A program made the translations under genes and the position numbers. Positions 9,242 through 17,200 of a stretch of DNA of 64,000 nt are shown one piece after another. Each line of letters starts with the position of its first letter. The stretch's first letter is position 1. This DNA is from Bacteroidota bacterium. GTDB taxonomy: Bacteria > Bacteroidota > Bacteroidia > Sphingobacteriales > Sphingobacteriaceae. The stretch is taken from NCBI GenBank assembly GCA_018266915.1, contig JAFDZM010000104.1, positions 1 through 64,000 on the forward strand, in the 5' to 3' direction. Under the pieces are notes generated by a model. It ran no database searches and was not told the DNA's origin. It saw only the letters and a list, made by a program, of their open reading frames with translations.

Positions 9242-9377
9242 CCGTCATGCTGAACTTGTTTCAGCACCCCATCATAAAGGTCTGCGATAAACAAGTCTGC
9301 TACATACAAATCGCAGACCAAGCAAGCGTCGCCTGTCCTGTGGGTTCCCGATCCGCTAGCTAGCGGACGGGATGACG
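9242..9377 (+). repeat. REP-like interspersed element, copy A
   Basis: A 136-base element that opens with GTCATGCTGAACTTGTTTC and ends with GGGATGACG. It contains the 14-base palindrome CCGCTAGCTAGCGG (9353-9366). A second copy lies in inverted orientation at 12442-12558; the 27 bases at 9244-9270 match 12532-12558 exactly as reverse complement. Both ends and the palindrome are shared, while the middle differs. Confidence 0.8.
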
Positions 9378-9385
9378 TGATTGTT

Positions 9386-9410
9386 GTTTTGTTCCGTTCT
9401 TTATTTTGTG
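9386..9410 (+). repeat. Partial copy of the GTTCTGTTTCGTTC direct repeat
   Basis: The stretch GTTTTGTTCCGTTCTTTATT and following bases matches most positions of the 32-base repeats at 11043 and 12379 in the same orientation. It directly follows REP-like copy A, just as the 12379 copy directly precedes copy B. Confidence 0.6.
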
Positions 9411-9460
9411 TAACAGGTAGTGCGAACACCGCAAGCGAGGACGCTTCCGGGAGCGTTAGA

Positions 9461-10033
9461 TTAAACTTGCCACATTGAATAGTTTTCTACTAATCTTGGG
9501 ATAGAAATATATGCAACATTATTGATATGTACAGACTGACTATAAGCACGATTGGATTCGTCTTTAAATTTCACATTTAAAATACCAACACCATCAGTTT
9601 GATTATTTTCTTCTGAATTTTCAGTAAATATTACTCTCATTTCAAAACCGACATGCCATTCACTTTGGACTAATACATTTGGCTGAACATTGTATCTGCC
9701 GCCGCTCGTATATTCGATCAGCACCTCGAAAGCTATAGCGTTGTCTAAATATAAATCGATATAATGAGGATTAAAAAGCATTCCGTTTATCGCTCTTAGC
9801 TTAAAATAGGGCCGAATTTCCCGCCTATCTTTTTCCATCGCCAAGTTATTCAATACCTTTTGGTCTAGGTTTATCTGTCTTTGCTCTTCATTAATTTCTT
9901 TTTGTGAATTAAAAGTTTTTACCACGTATAAAACACCAAAAAATGTAATGATGAGAGAAATGAATGAAAATATTAATTGCAAATATGTCACCCAATCGTC
10001 TTTAATACTTACAGATATTGTTAAAACCTCCAT
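9461..10033 (-). CDS. Unrecognised single-pass membrane protein
   Basis: I do not recognise this 190-residue protein. Residues about 15-45 form a membrane helix (LIFSFISLIITFFGVLYVV), followed by a charged, probably coiled segment (NSQKEINEEQRQINLDQKVL) and a C-terminal domain of about 110 residues rich in alternating strands. The layout suits a membrane-anchored cytosolic domain. It is the last of three minus-strand genes in an AT-rich stretch with no recognisable household function, between REP-like copy A and the RepA-like gene. Start is the ATG at 10033. Confidence 0.6.
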   Translation of the reverse strand: MEVLTISVSIKDDWVTYLQLIFSFISLIITFFGVLYVVKTFNSQKEINEEQRQINLDQKVLNNLAMEKDRREIRPYFKLRAINGMLFNPHYIDLYLDNAIAFEVLIEYTSGGRYNVQPNVLVQSEWHVGFEMRVIFTENSEENNQTDGVGILNVKFKDESNRAYSQSVHINNVAYISIPRLVENYSMWQV

Positions 10034-10101
10034 TGTGAAATAAATTAAACAAATTCATTAACTCGAAGCCCCGCCGATTAAGAGACGCCAACAAGCAAGG
10101 A

Positions 10102-10506
10102 CTACAAATAAAGACCCTTCTCTTTTAGCTTATTGAAAATATCATCTGCGGTCTTATCCCCATCTATTTCATAATAATTAGCAACCGGTACTTTGGAATG
10201 AGATTGACAGATAGATTCAGATTCTTCCATTAAGTTTCCAATTACATTAATCAGAGTTGGTCTATCTTGTTCCACCGTAGTAGGACTCAGAAGAAACGTC
10301 CGCTCAGCGGAGTAGTCTAATAGTTTATCATTATTGCGACTATTGATTACGTTAATATCGTAAGTCAAGCATAAAAAATGCCCCCTTTCATCTTTACCCC
10401 AAGCATAACGTATAGTATTATGCTTTTTCATAAAAATCCCGTTGTGTAATAATCCATCATTAGACCCGAATCGAATGACTTTGAGGCCTGTGCCAAATGC
10501 AAACAT
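10102..10506 (-). CDS. Hypothetical protein in the accessory island
   Basis: A 134-residue soluble protein that I do not recognise. No signal peptide or membrane helix is visible. The C-terminus (EIDGDKTADDIFNKLKEKG) looks helical and charged. It lies between two other unknown genes in the same orientation, with 68- and 36-base gaps, so co-transcription is possible. An internal ATG at residue 26 is an alternative start. Confidence 0.5.
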   Translation of the reverse strand: MFAFGTGLKVIRFGSNDGLLHNGIFMKKHNTIRYAWGKDERGHFLCLTYDINVINSRNNDKLLDYSAERTFLLSPTTVEQDRPTLINVIGNLMEESESICQSHSKVPVANYYEIDGDKTADDIFNKLKEKGLYL

Positions 10507-10542
10507 GTGATTTTAAGTTTGTCCTTAGATACTAAGGGATTT

Positions 10543-10794
10543 TCATGCAGTTACTTTGTAAATTATTAACGCAGAATAACGAGTGCTGTCTCTGCCATCT
10601 ATTACTGTCGAAAACTTTATATCGATTAAATCTTCCGGAGCAATATGTTGAACTTCTTGATTTAGATCCTCTTTAAATCCATCTTTGTCAAACCGTGAAA
10701 TAAGTTTTGTAATAATTTGTTTTTTCATGCCTTTATATGTTGAATTAATTTTTACATCATCACCCTTTAAAAACGTGCCAACGGTAATAATCAT
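10543..10794 (-). CDS. Small hypothetical protein in the accessory island
   Basis: An 83-residue protein without recognisable domain: an N-terminal strand-like segment (MIITVGTFLKGDDVKIN) followed by a Lys-rich helix and a short C-terminal strand (YSALIIYKVTA). It is the promoter-proximal member of three minus-strand unknown genes and is divergent from the RepA-like transcription unit. Confidence 0.5.
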   Translation of the reverse strand: MIITVGTFLKGDDVKINSTYKGMKKQIITKLISRFDKDGFKEDLNQEVQHIAPEDLIDIKFSTVIDGRDSTRYSALIIYKVTA

Positions 10795-10972
10795 AGCAAG
10801 AGGTGAATTATACGCTAATTATCAGTCAATTAGACAGCTTAACTGACAATCCTATAGCTTGCTTAACCTTGAGTTTACAACGTTATGCCAGCATGACAGT
10901 AAAATGACATTATCAAAGAAAAATTTTCCGCCTTATAATCAATATCTTAAGAATAATACACACAGATTTTTC

Positions 10973-11002
10973 TTGACAAATAAAAAATTATCTTTACCTT
11001 TG
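10973..11002 (+). promoter_or_regulatory. Strong Bacteroidota sigma-A promoter for the RepA-like gene
   Basis: TTGAC begins at 10973 and TACCTTTG is at 10995-11002; 19 bases separate TTG from the -7 box. Both boxes match the phylum consensus (TTG and TAnnTTTG), the best such match I found in the window. The only plus-strand gene downstream is the RepA-like gene 310 bases away. Confidence 0.75.
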
Positions 11003-11042
11003 TAATGAACATCACCCTCTAAGACTGTTCAGTCAATCACTC

Positions 11043-11088
11043 GTTCTGTTTCGTTCTATATTTTGTTTCACTCCTTAAAGAACGAAAC
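11043..11088 (+). repeat. 32-base direct repeat with hairpin, leader copy
   Basis: Positions 11043-11074 match 12379-12410 at 31 of 32 bases in the same orientation. Within and beyond it GTTTCGTTCT (11048-11057) pairs perfectly with AGAACGAAAC (11079-11088). It sits in the leader of the RepA-like gene; the partner copy follows that gene's stop codon. Confidence 0.85.
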
Positions 11089-11096
11089 AACACAAT

Positions 11097-11159
11097 CAAA
11101 GCTAAAATCAAAAAGACCAAAGCCTAAAGCTTTTAGCTTTCACCTTTATGCTTTCATCT
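11097..11159. repeat. Nine heptads in one register (AAAGCNT / AGCTTTN)
   Basis: Nine uninterrupted 7-base units starting CAAAGCT, AAAATCA, AAAAGAC, CAAAGCC, TAAAGCT and continuing TTTAGCT, TTCACCT, TTATGCT, TTCATCT. The first five are A-rich, the last four T-rich and roughly complementary, so a hairpin can form around TAAAGCTTTTAGCTTT. It lies in the RepA-like leader. Confidence 0.75.
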
Positions 11160-11268
11160 AATTAAAGCCTTTATAGTATATAAATGGCTATAGGAGGGAT
11201 ATTTTCTTATTTGCCTTGCAAATACTCACTTCAATGTTTGCATAGTTCGATAATCAACTACTGCTCAA

Positions 11269-11307
11269 TCATTCACTAACTCACTCATTCACTAACTCAC
11301 TAATTCA
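11269..11307 (+). repeat. 16-base tandem repeats before the RepA-like start
   Basis: Two perfect copies of TCATTCACTAACTCAC (11269-11284 and 11285-11300) followed by a partial third (TAATTCA). They end 12 bases before the ATG at 11313, where the ribosome would bind. They could be iteron-like protein sites or an octad form of the window's periodic repeats (units TTCACTAA, CTCACTCA). Confidence 0.75.
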
Positions 11308-11312
11308 AAAAT

Positions 11313-12374
11313 ATGAATCTAAACCACAACCAATCTGCTACCAATGGCAGCTACTCTCAAACTGTCTCTACATCAACCTATGATCCAGAAGTATTTATTG
11401 ATGATGAGGAATTATTCACTATTCGCACTGCTAATACATGGCTACAGAATGCGAATAAACGTCCGGTACCAAAAATGCTTTTTGGCCAACTATGGTATGA
11501 AGGCGAACTTTGTATATTATTTGCTGATAGCAATTTGGGTAAATCCATCCTTGCGGTACAGATGGCTCATGGTATCAGCGTTGGTAACCACATGCATCCA
11601 TTTGCTTGTGAAGCTGAACCGCAGCCTGTGCTATACTTCGATTTCGAGTTGACTGAAAAGCAGTTTGAAGCAAGGTATTCGGTAGAGTTTGCGGATCACT
11701 ACCAGTTTAGCAATAACTTCTACCGTGCTGAAATGAACCCTGACAGCGATATGCCTGATGGCTTTAAGGATTTTGACGAATACCTGAGTGCCTGTGTTGA
11801 ACGGTCGATAGTGCAAACCGGCAGCAAGGTATTGGTGATTGACAACCTTACCTACTTACGTGGTACAAATGAAAAGGCAAAAGATGCATTGCCATTGATG
11901 AAGCATTTGAAAGCATTGAAAACCCGTTATGGCCTAAGCATATTAGCACTGGCACATACACCAAAACGTGACATGAGTTTAGAGTTAACCCGCAATGACC
12001 TGCAAGGCAGTAAAATGCTGATGAACTTTTGTGATAGTGCATTTGCCATTGGCGAGAGTGTAGTAGCCGAAAATATGCGTTACCTGAAGCAAATAAAGCA
12101 ACGTAATACCAGGGAGGTATACGGCAGTAACAATGTTTGCGTATGCGAAGTGAATAAGCCTGCAAACTTTTTGCAATATGAGTTTTTGGGTTACGGCATT
12201 GAAGCCGATCATTTGCGAAAACCTAAACGCACCTCTAACACCTACAGCGAGTATACCGACCAGGTAATTGCACTGCATGAAGAAGGTAAATCCCTAAGGC
12301 AGATAGGCGCTCAACTGGGTATCTCGTACTCAAAAGTAAACCGCGTTATTAACGCAGCTCAAGCGAATTCTTAA
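11313..12374 (+). CDS. RepA-like RecA-fold ATPase with C-terminal helix-turn-helix
   Basis: A 353-residue protein of the RepA/DnaB-like AAA_25 type often found on Bacteroidota mobile elements. The Walker A motif is ADSNLGKS (residues 71-78; Ala replaces the first Gly) and Walker B is VLVIDNL (about 173-179). ALAHTPKRD and the DLQGSKMLMNFCDSAFAI segment fit sensor regions of RepA-type helicases. The C-terminus (LHEEGKSLRQIGAQLGISYSKV) is a resolvase-like helix-turn-helix, so the protein probably binds DNA as well as ATP. The gene has its own promoter and is bracketed by near-identical 32-base direct repeats. The primase-like gene lies 218 bases downstream in the same direction, suggesting a replication pair. 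Chromosomal domestication is possible. Confidence 0.82.
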   Translation: MNLNHNQSATNGSYSQTVSTSTYDPEVFIDDEELFTIRTANTWLQNANKRPVPKMLFGQLWYEGELCILFADSNLGKSILAVQMAHGISVGNHMHPFACEAEPQPVLYFDFELTEKQFEARYSVEFADHYQFSNNFYRAEMNPDSDMPDGFKDFDEYLSACVERSIVQTGSKVLVIDNLTYLRGTNEKAKDALPLMKHLKALKTRYGLSILALAHTPKRDMSLELTRNDLQGSKMLMNFCDSAFAIGESVVAENMRYLKQIKQRNTREVYGSNNVCVCEVNKPANFLQYEFLGYGIEADHLRKPKRTSNTYSEYTDQVIALHEEGKSLRQIGAQLGISYSKVNRVINAAQANS

Positions 12375-12378
12375 CCCG

Positions 12379-12428
12379 GTTCTGTTTCGTTCTTTATTTT
12401 GTTTCACTCCTTAGCGAACGGAACAGAA
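12379..12428 (+). repeat. 32-base direct repeat with hairpin, copy after the RepA-like gene
   Basis: Positions 12379-12410 match 11043-11074 with a single base difference. TTCTGTTTCGTTC (12380-12392) pairs with GAACGGAACAGAA (12416-12428), one mismatch, forming a 13-base stem. It begins five bases after the RepA-like stop codon and might also slow or end transcription, although no T-run follows. Confidence 0.85.
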
Positions 12429-12441
12429 TACTATACAACCA

Positions 12442-12558
12442 CGTCATCCCGTCCGCTGGTTAGCGGATCGGGCCCCCGCAGGACAGGTCGACGCCATGCT
12501 GTAAACTTAGCATGATGTATACTTAGCGAGTGGGGTGCTGAAACAAGTTCAGCATGAC
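12442..12558 (-). repeat. REP-like interspersed element, copy B (inverted)
   Basis: Reverse-complement relative of copy A at 9242-9377. It opens with CGTCATCCCGTCCGCT and closes with GTTCAGCATGAC. The central palindrome is imperfect here (CCGCTGGTTAGCGG). Together the two copies flank the three unknown genes and the RepA-like gene. Confidence 0.8.
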
Positions 12559-12591
12559 ATAGCTTATTAATTCCCTTGCCTATCCTTCTTC

Positions 12592-13584
12592 ATGAACCAC
12601 CGTTACACCCTTGAACCTTATACCGGCATTGACAGCCGCTATGCATGTCCAAACTGCAACCATCGCCACCGGTTTACGCGCTATATTGATACCCTGACCA
12701 ATAAGCCGCTTGCAGATCACGTCGGTAAATGTGACCGGGTTGATAGTTGCGGTTATCATGTTACGCCTCGTGACTTTTTTGCACAGAACCCTCGCGCCAT
12801 GCTCCGGGTGCCTCAGCATGACACCCGGTCTTTTGACACGCTGCCCCGAAAGTATGTGGATGATACTGCAAAAGAATACGAACGCAACAACTTTGTTCAG
12901 TTCCTGATAACACTTTTTGGAGCGCATACGGCTATCATTTTAGCCGACAAGTACAAAATAGGCACATCCAAACACTGGCCGGGGGCAACTATCTTTTGGC
13001 AGATCGATGTGAACGACCGCGTCCGCACCGGGAAAATAATGTTATACAACCGGACGGACGGACACCGGGTGAAGGTGCCGTTTAATCATATTGCCTGGGT
13101 GCACTCTGTTTTAATGCGGAATGCGGAAGGTCAAATGCAAAATGAAAAAAAGGAAGAAAATTCCGCAATCGGTATTCCGACTTCCGACTTCAAATTAAAA
13201 CAATGTTTCTTCGGTGAACACCTGCTTAACACCGATCCTTTCAAAATCATGGCGATAGTTGAAAGCGAAAAGACGGCAGTGATATGCAGCTTCTTTTATC
13301 CAAAATACATTTGGCTGGCATGCGGCAGTTTGGAAGGGTTGAATTATGACAAATGCAAGGTGCTGAAAGAGCGTGAAGTGATCTTGTTCCCGGATGTGAA
13401 CGGTTATGATAAATGGAAAAAGAAGGCCCGTGAAATGAACCTGCGTTTCCCGGCAGCAAGGTTCAGGGTGAACAATGTGTTAGAACGAACAGCAACCGAA
13501 GAGGAACGCTCCAAAGGTATTGATATGGCCGACCGATGGATAGAACAATTAGCCAATGGGAAATTGAAAAGGAGTGGGGCTTGA
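12592..13584 (+). CDS. Primase-like protein with zinc finger and TOPRIM-like domain
   Basis: A 330-residue protein of the kind annotated DUF6371 or TOPRIM protein next to RepA-like ATPases. An N-terminal zinc finger has C19-P-N-C22 with C47 and C53. The C-terminal half resembles TOPRIM: IVESEKTAVICSFF supplies the acidic residue and LFPDVNGYDKW the DxD-like motif (here D-V-N). Together these suggest primase-like nucleotidyl transfer or DNA binding. Two internal stretches look like repeats inserted in frame: a 7-base-stem hairpin at 12804-12828 encoding part of MLRVPQHDTRS, and heptad arrays at 13114-13195 encoding a low-complexity linker before the TOPRIM part. A terminator follows. Confidence 0.75.
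   Translation: MNHRYTLEPYTGIDSRYACPNCNHRHRFTRYIDTLTNKPLADHVGKCDRVDSCGYHVTPRDFFAQNPRAMLRVPQHDTRSFDTLPRKYVDDTAKEYERNNFVQFLITLFGAHTAIILADKYKIGTSKHWPGATIFWQIDVNDRVRTGKIMLYNRTDGHRVKVPFNHIAWVHSVLMRNAEGQMQNEKKEENSAIGIPTSDFKLKQCFFGEHLLNTDPFKIMAIVESEKTAVICSFFYPKYIWLACGSLEGLNYDKCKVLKEREVILFPDVNGYDKWKKKAREMNLRFPAARFRVNNVLERTATEEERSKGIDMADRWIEQLANGKLKRSGA
12804..12828. repeat. In-frame hairpin with REP-like word in the primase-like gene
   Basis: CCGGGTG (12804-12810) and CACCCGG (12822-12828) form a perfect 7-base stem. The loop holds CTCAGCATGA, resembling the TCAGCATGAC end of the REP-like elements flanking the island. The reading frame continues through it. Confidence 0.5.
13114..13195. repeat. In-frame heptad inverted repeat in the primase-like gene
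   Basis: Left arm 13114-13148 has units ATGCGGA, ATGCGGA, AGGTCAA, ATGCAAA, ATGAAAA. Right arm 13161-13195 has TTCCGCA, ATCGGTA, TTCCGAC, TTCCGAC, TTCAAAT. GCGGAA on the left pairs with TTCCGC on the right. The stretch encodes a Gln/Asn/Glu/Lys-rich linker. Confidence 0.65.
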
Positions 13585-13606
13585 GGTAGTTACGGACGGA
13601 CAAAAC

Positions 13607-13640
13607 AAAAAGGCACCCCGATATCCAGAGCGCCTTTATT
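13607..13640. terminator. Bidirectional terminator between convergent genes
   Basis: AAAGGC (13609-13614) and GCCTTT (13632-13637) frame an A-rich left and T-rich right side, between the primase-like gene and the convergent small membrane protein. The stem is short, so strength is uncertain. Confidence 0.5.
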
Positions 13641-13661
13641 ATAATGTCTTGAATATTTAAC

Positions 13662-14060
13662 TCAAATACCTTTAAACAAGGTTTGTGCTTTATCGCCAAT
13701 AAAGGGGATAGGTTTCTTTTCGCCGTTAATTGCGCCGATGAACCCGATAAGCCAAAGTACGATAAATGCCAGCCTGATAATCCAGTTTATGCCTACAAGT
13801 CCAAACCAGCCTCCTGCAAAGCCGCCGCTGGCAACAGAAGAAAAGAATATGGCTGCGAAGATCATCCCCAATATCCATGAAACCAGGAATGAAACAATGT
13901 GTAATAATAGCGTTTGCCTGAGCTGATAGCTGCCCAATTCGGTTTTGTTGCTTTGATGCATGCCAAAATAAGCGATCAGCCAGCCGATAATAGTGATGTA
14001 GCTGATAATGCCGACATTTTTCCCGTTGTCGGTAGTTGAAAGGTTGTTGTTTGGTTCCAT
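13662..14060 (-). CDS. DUF4870/Tic20-like small membrane protein
   Basis: A 132-residue integral membrane protein with about three to four helices: IISYITIIGWLIAYFGMH, LLLHIVSFLVSWILGMIFAAIFF and LAFIVLWLIGFIGAINGE. The YQLRQ segment after helix 1 and the ending GEKKPIPFIG are typical of DUF4870 'import component' proteins. Function is not established for the family. It is followed by a terminator shared with the convergent primase-like gene. Confidence 0.78.
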   Translation of the reverse strand: MEPNNNLSTTDNGKNVGIISYITIIGWLIAYFGMHQSNKTELGSYQLRQTLLLHIVSFLVSWILGMIFAAIFFSSVASGGFAGGWFGLVGINWIIRLAFIVLWLIGFIGAINGEKKPIPFIGDKAQTLFKGI

Positions 14061-14145
14061 TTGATAACGAGTTCTTTAGGTTTGTTTACTTATAGTAAAA
14101 TTAAACTAATTATCCTGAAATATCCAAATTATTCTTTTTTGAGAT

Positions 14146-14222
14146 GAAAGCAGAAAGTCCAAAGCTGAAAAGCCTTTTGACTTCTTGGCTTTTTGCTTTG
14201 GGCTTTCTGCTTTACGCTTACT
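14146..14222. repeat. Eleven heptads in one register, long hairpin
   Basis: Eleven consecutive 7-base units without a break, from GAAAGCA, GAAAGTC, CAAAGCT through GCTTTGG, GCTTTCT, GCTTTAC, GCTTACT. The first four pair with the last five as an imperfect hairpin of roughly 30 bases per arm. The last unit covers the stop codon of the GH92 gene, so the array is probably the 3' end of that transcript. Confidence 0.85.
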
Positions 14223-17200
14223 CAATGGTTATCTCATCAGCGAAAATATAAGATGGCTGCCCTTTGCTTTCGTGCCAGTCGGGCAGGGGGCCATATTGTT
14301 TTGCTACAACTTTAACATACCTGGCTTTTACTTTCAGATCAGCTTTAAACTCCTGTGTCTGCGCCTTTGTGTCTTTGACGTCAATTTTATTGTTTACAGT
14401 GGCGGCCAGTTTGAAGTTTTGGTTGTCGTCAGATACCCAATATTCCACCGCTTTCGGAAACACGATCCACGAACCAACATCCTGCAAAGTGCCAAGTGAT
14501 GCCGATTTAATGTCTTTTGATTGTCCCATATCAACCACAGCAATCAAATCACTACCCTGAAAACCCTGCCAGTGGCCTGTTTTCCAGTTAGATGTACCTT
14601 TGAGGCCATCTATCAGGCTTTCGTCGCCTTCGGCAGAATAGGCCGGCAAATATTTAGTAAGCAGTGATAATTTGATGTCATCTCTTATTTTATGGAAGGT
14701 GCCTTCATCAACAAAACTTTGCTTATCATCTTTTACAGCAATGGCTTTAACAGTGGTTGTGGCCGATATAGTAATTGGTTTGGTGTATAGGGTAGAAGAT
14801 GTGCTTGGCGTCGACCCATCCAGTGTGTAATAGATTTTTGCATCCTTGTCATAGCAATTGATGGTCATATCAAAAGGCTTTTTGAAGGTTGGCGATGTAT
14901 TTAAAAAGTATGGATTGGAAACAATCAGGTCATCAGAAATTTTTGATACCGGCTTTTCCAGGCTTTGAACAAAGAGCTTATTTGCAAGCCGGCCTGTGTA
15001 AACATCAAACTGGCCACCGGCCTGGATATCCTTATCATCAATAAAAAGCTTGTTATAAGTTTTCTTATTCAAAACCATTCCTTGCAGGTAAACATCCTGA
15101 AAGCTAACCCCGGAGCCTGAATTGGTGATGGTGAATTTCTTGCCATTCTCCAGGTTGATCACCGCTTTATCAAACTGCGGCATACCAATCTGGTATTCGG
15201 TTTGCCCCGGCTGAATGGTATAAATACCCAATGCACTCATCACATACCATGCCGACATCTGCCCGCAATCCTCATTCCCCGATAAGCCATCAGGCGAATT
15301 GCTGTATTCTTCTTTCAGGATGCGGTTCACCCACATCTGCGTTTTATCAGGCGAGTCGGTAAAGTTATACAAATAGGCCATGTGATGGCTCGGCTCATTA
15401 CCATGCGCATACTGACCGATCAGGCCCGATACGTCATCTACCTGCTTGCCGCTTAATTTTGATGTTGTAGTGAACAATTCATCCAGTTTGGCTTCAAATT
15501 TATCCTTGCCGCCCATACGTTTAATCAGCCCATCCACATCCTGCGGCGCAAGGAAGGTGTATTGCCAGGCGTTGCCTTCGGTATAGTTGTTGTTCAGGTC
15601 GGTGGGATCAAATGGTTCATACCACCCGCCATCGACACGCGCCTGCATAAAGCCGGTCTGGTCGTTGTATAAATTTTTCCAGTATTGTGCGCGTTGAATA
15701 AACTCGGTATAGTCTTGTGGCTTATTCAGCATTTTGGCAAATTGGGCAATGCACCAATCGTCATAAGCATATTCCAGGGTTTTTGATACCGATTCATGCT
15801 CGTCATCAGCCAATACAGCGCCGTTTTTGCGATAACTGTCTAATCCAAATTGATTGCGGTTTACCGCTGCTTTCATCGCCGTAAATGCTTCTTCAGTATT
15901 AAAATCCCTGATCCCTTTGGCATAAGCATCAACAATAACAGGAATAGAGTGATTACCTACCATACAATAAGTTTCATTGGAAGCCAAAGGCCAGATAGGT
16001 AATAAACCGCCCTGCTCATACATCGCCAGGAATGATTTGATAAAGTCCAGCGTGCGTTTGCGGTTGATGATTGTAAACAGTGGATCTTCAGCACGGTAGG
16101 TATCCCATAAGGAGAATACGGTATAGTAATCAAACCCCTCAGCTTTATGTATCTTTTGATCCATGCCACGATATTGCCCGTCCACATCGCTATAAACATT
16201 AGGTGCAAGCATGGAGTGATATAACGATGTATAGAACACAGTTTGTTTTATCTTGGCCCAGTCAGTAACCACAGGCGGTTTCTTTTGCTGCGGGCGATTA
16301 TAAGCTGATGCATTATATCCGCCATTCTGATATTGCCGGCGTTGCGCATCCTGTGATATTTCAGGAGCGCCACCCTCAACCTGTATTTTGTTCAGCTCGG
16401 TGTTCCAGTCGGCTTTTGCAGCTTTCTCCACCTTTTTGAAATCAAAATCGGGTACTTCGGCATCCAGGTTCTTAAGAGCACCTTCATCACTTACCGATGA
16501 TATACCCACTTTGGCAATCACTTCGCCCGGATTATCAAACTGGATATACATTTTGATGTTGGTACCCTGCAATTTGTTTTTACCCTGTTGAAGCGTATCA
16601 TTTGAGGCTATACCGTAAGTTTTAAAGGGCTTAGAGAATTTAGCATAGAAATAGATAGACTGATCGGCAGCCCATGAGCTGGAACGGCGAAAACCTTTTA
16701 TCTCATGGTCATTTACAACTTCTATCCACGAGTCCAGTACTTTATCACGATGCTGCAGGTCGATAATAATATTTGCTTCCTTGGTGCTCGGGAAATCATA
16801 GCGGTGCACACCAACGCGTTTGGTAGCGGTTAGCTCCACACCGATGTTATATTTATCCAATATAGTTTTATAATAACCCGGAGAGGCAGATTCATTCTTC
16901 TTCTTAAACCCTGAACGATACTCAGTATTCTTCAATTGAGGCTGACCGGTTGTCGGCATAAACAGGATATCACAGTAATCAGCTATACCGGTACCGCTCA
17001 AATGCGTATGCGAGAAGCCGTAGACCACTGTATCGGTATAATAATATCCCGAACAGCCATCCCAACCCTCTAAACGTGTATCGGGACTCAGCTGCACCAT
17101 CCCAAACGGCACTACTGCCCCAGGGTAAGTGTGACCATGACCTCCTGTGCCAATAAATGGGTTGACGAGTTTAGTGTAATCGTTTTTCTTTTTTTGTGCG

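Larger units (their letters stand above)
10795..11312. other. Non-coding divergent control region and RepA-like leader
   Basis: 518 bases without a convincing gene. Contents in order: an imperfect palindrome near 10829-10853 (TCAGT...ACTGA ends), a strong Bacteroidota promoter (10973-11002), a hairpin-forming 32-base repeat (11043-11088), nine heptads (11097-11159) and 16-base tandem repeats (11269-11300) that end 12 bases before the RepA-like ATG. If transcription begins about seven bases past the promoter, the leader is about 300 nt. Confidence 0.7.

Noticed and set aside
9184..9429. 81-codon minus-strand open frame
   Set aside because: It lies entirely within the heptad and REP-like repeat copy A; the peptide is a translation of the repeat, not of a constrained gene.
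11269..13584. Plasmid replication origin
   Set aside because: Tandem repeats plus RepA-like and primase-like genes suggest it, but the flanks are chromosomal housekeeping genes and no DnaA boxes, partition genes or circular junction are visible. Kept only as a regulatory hypothesis.
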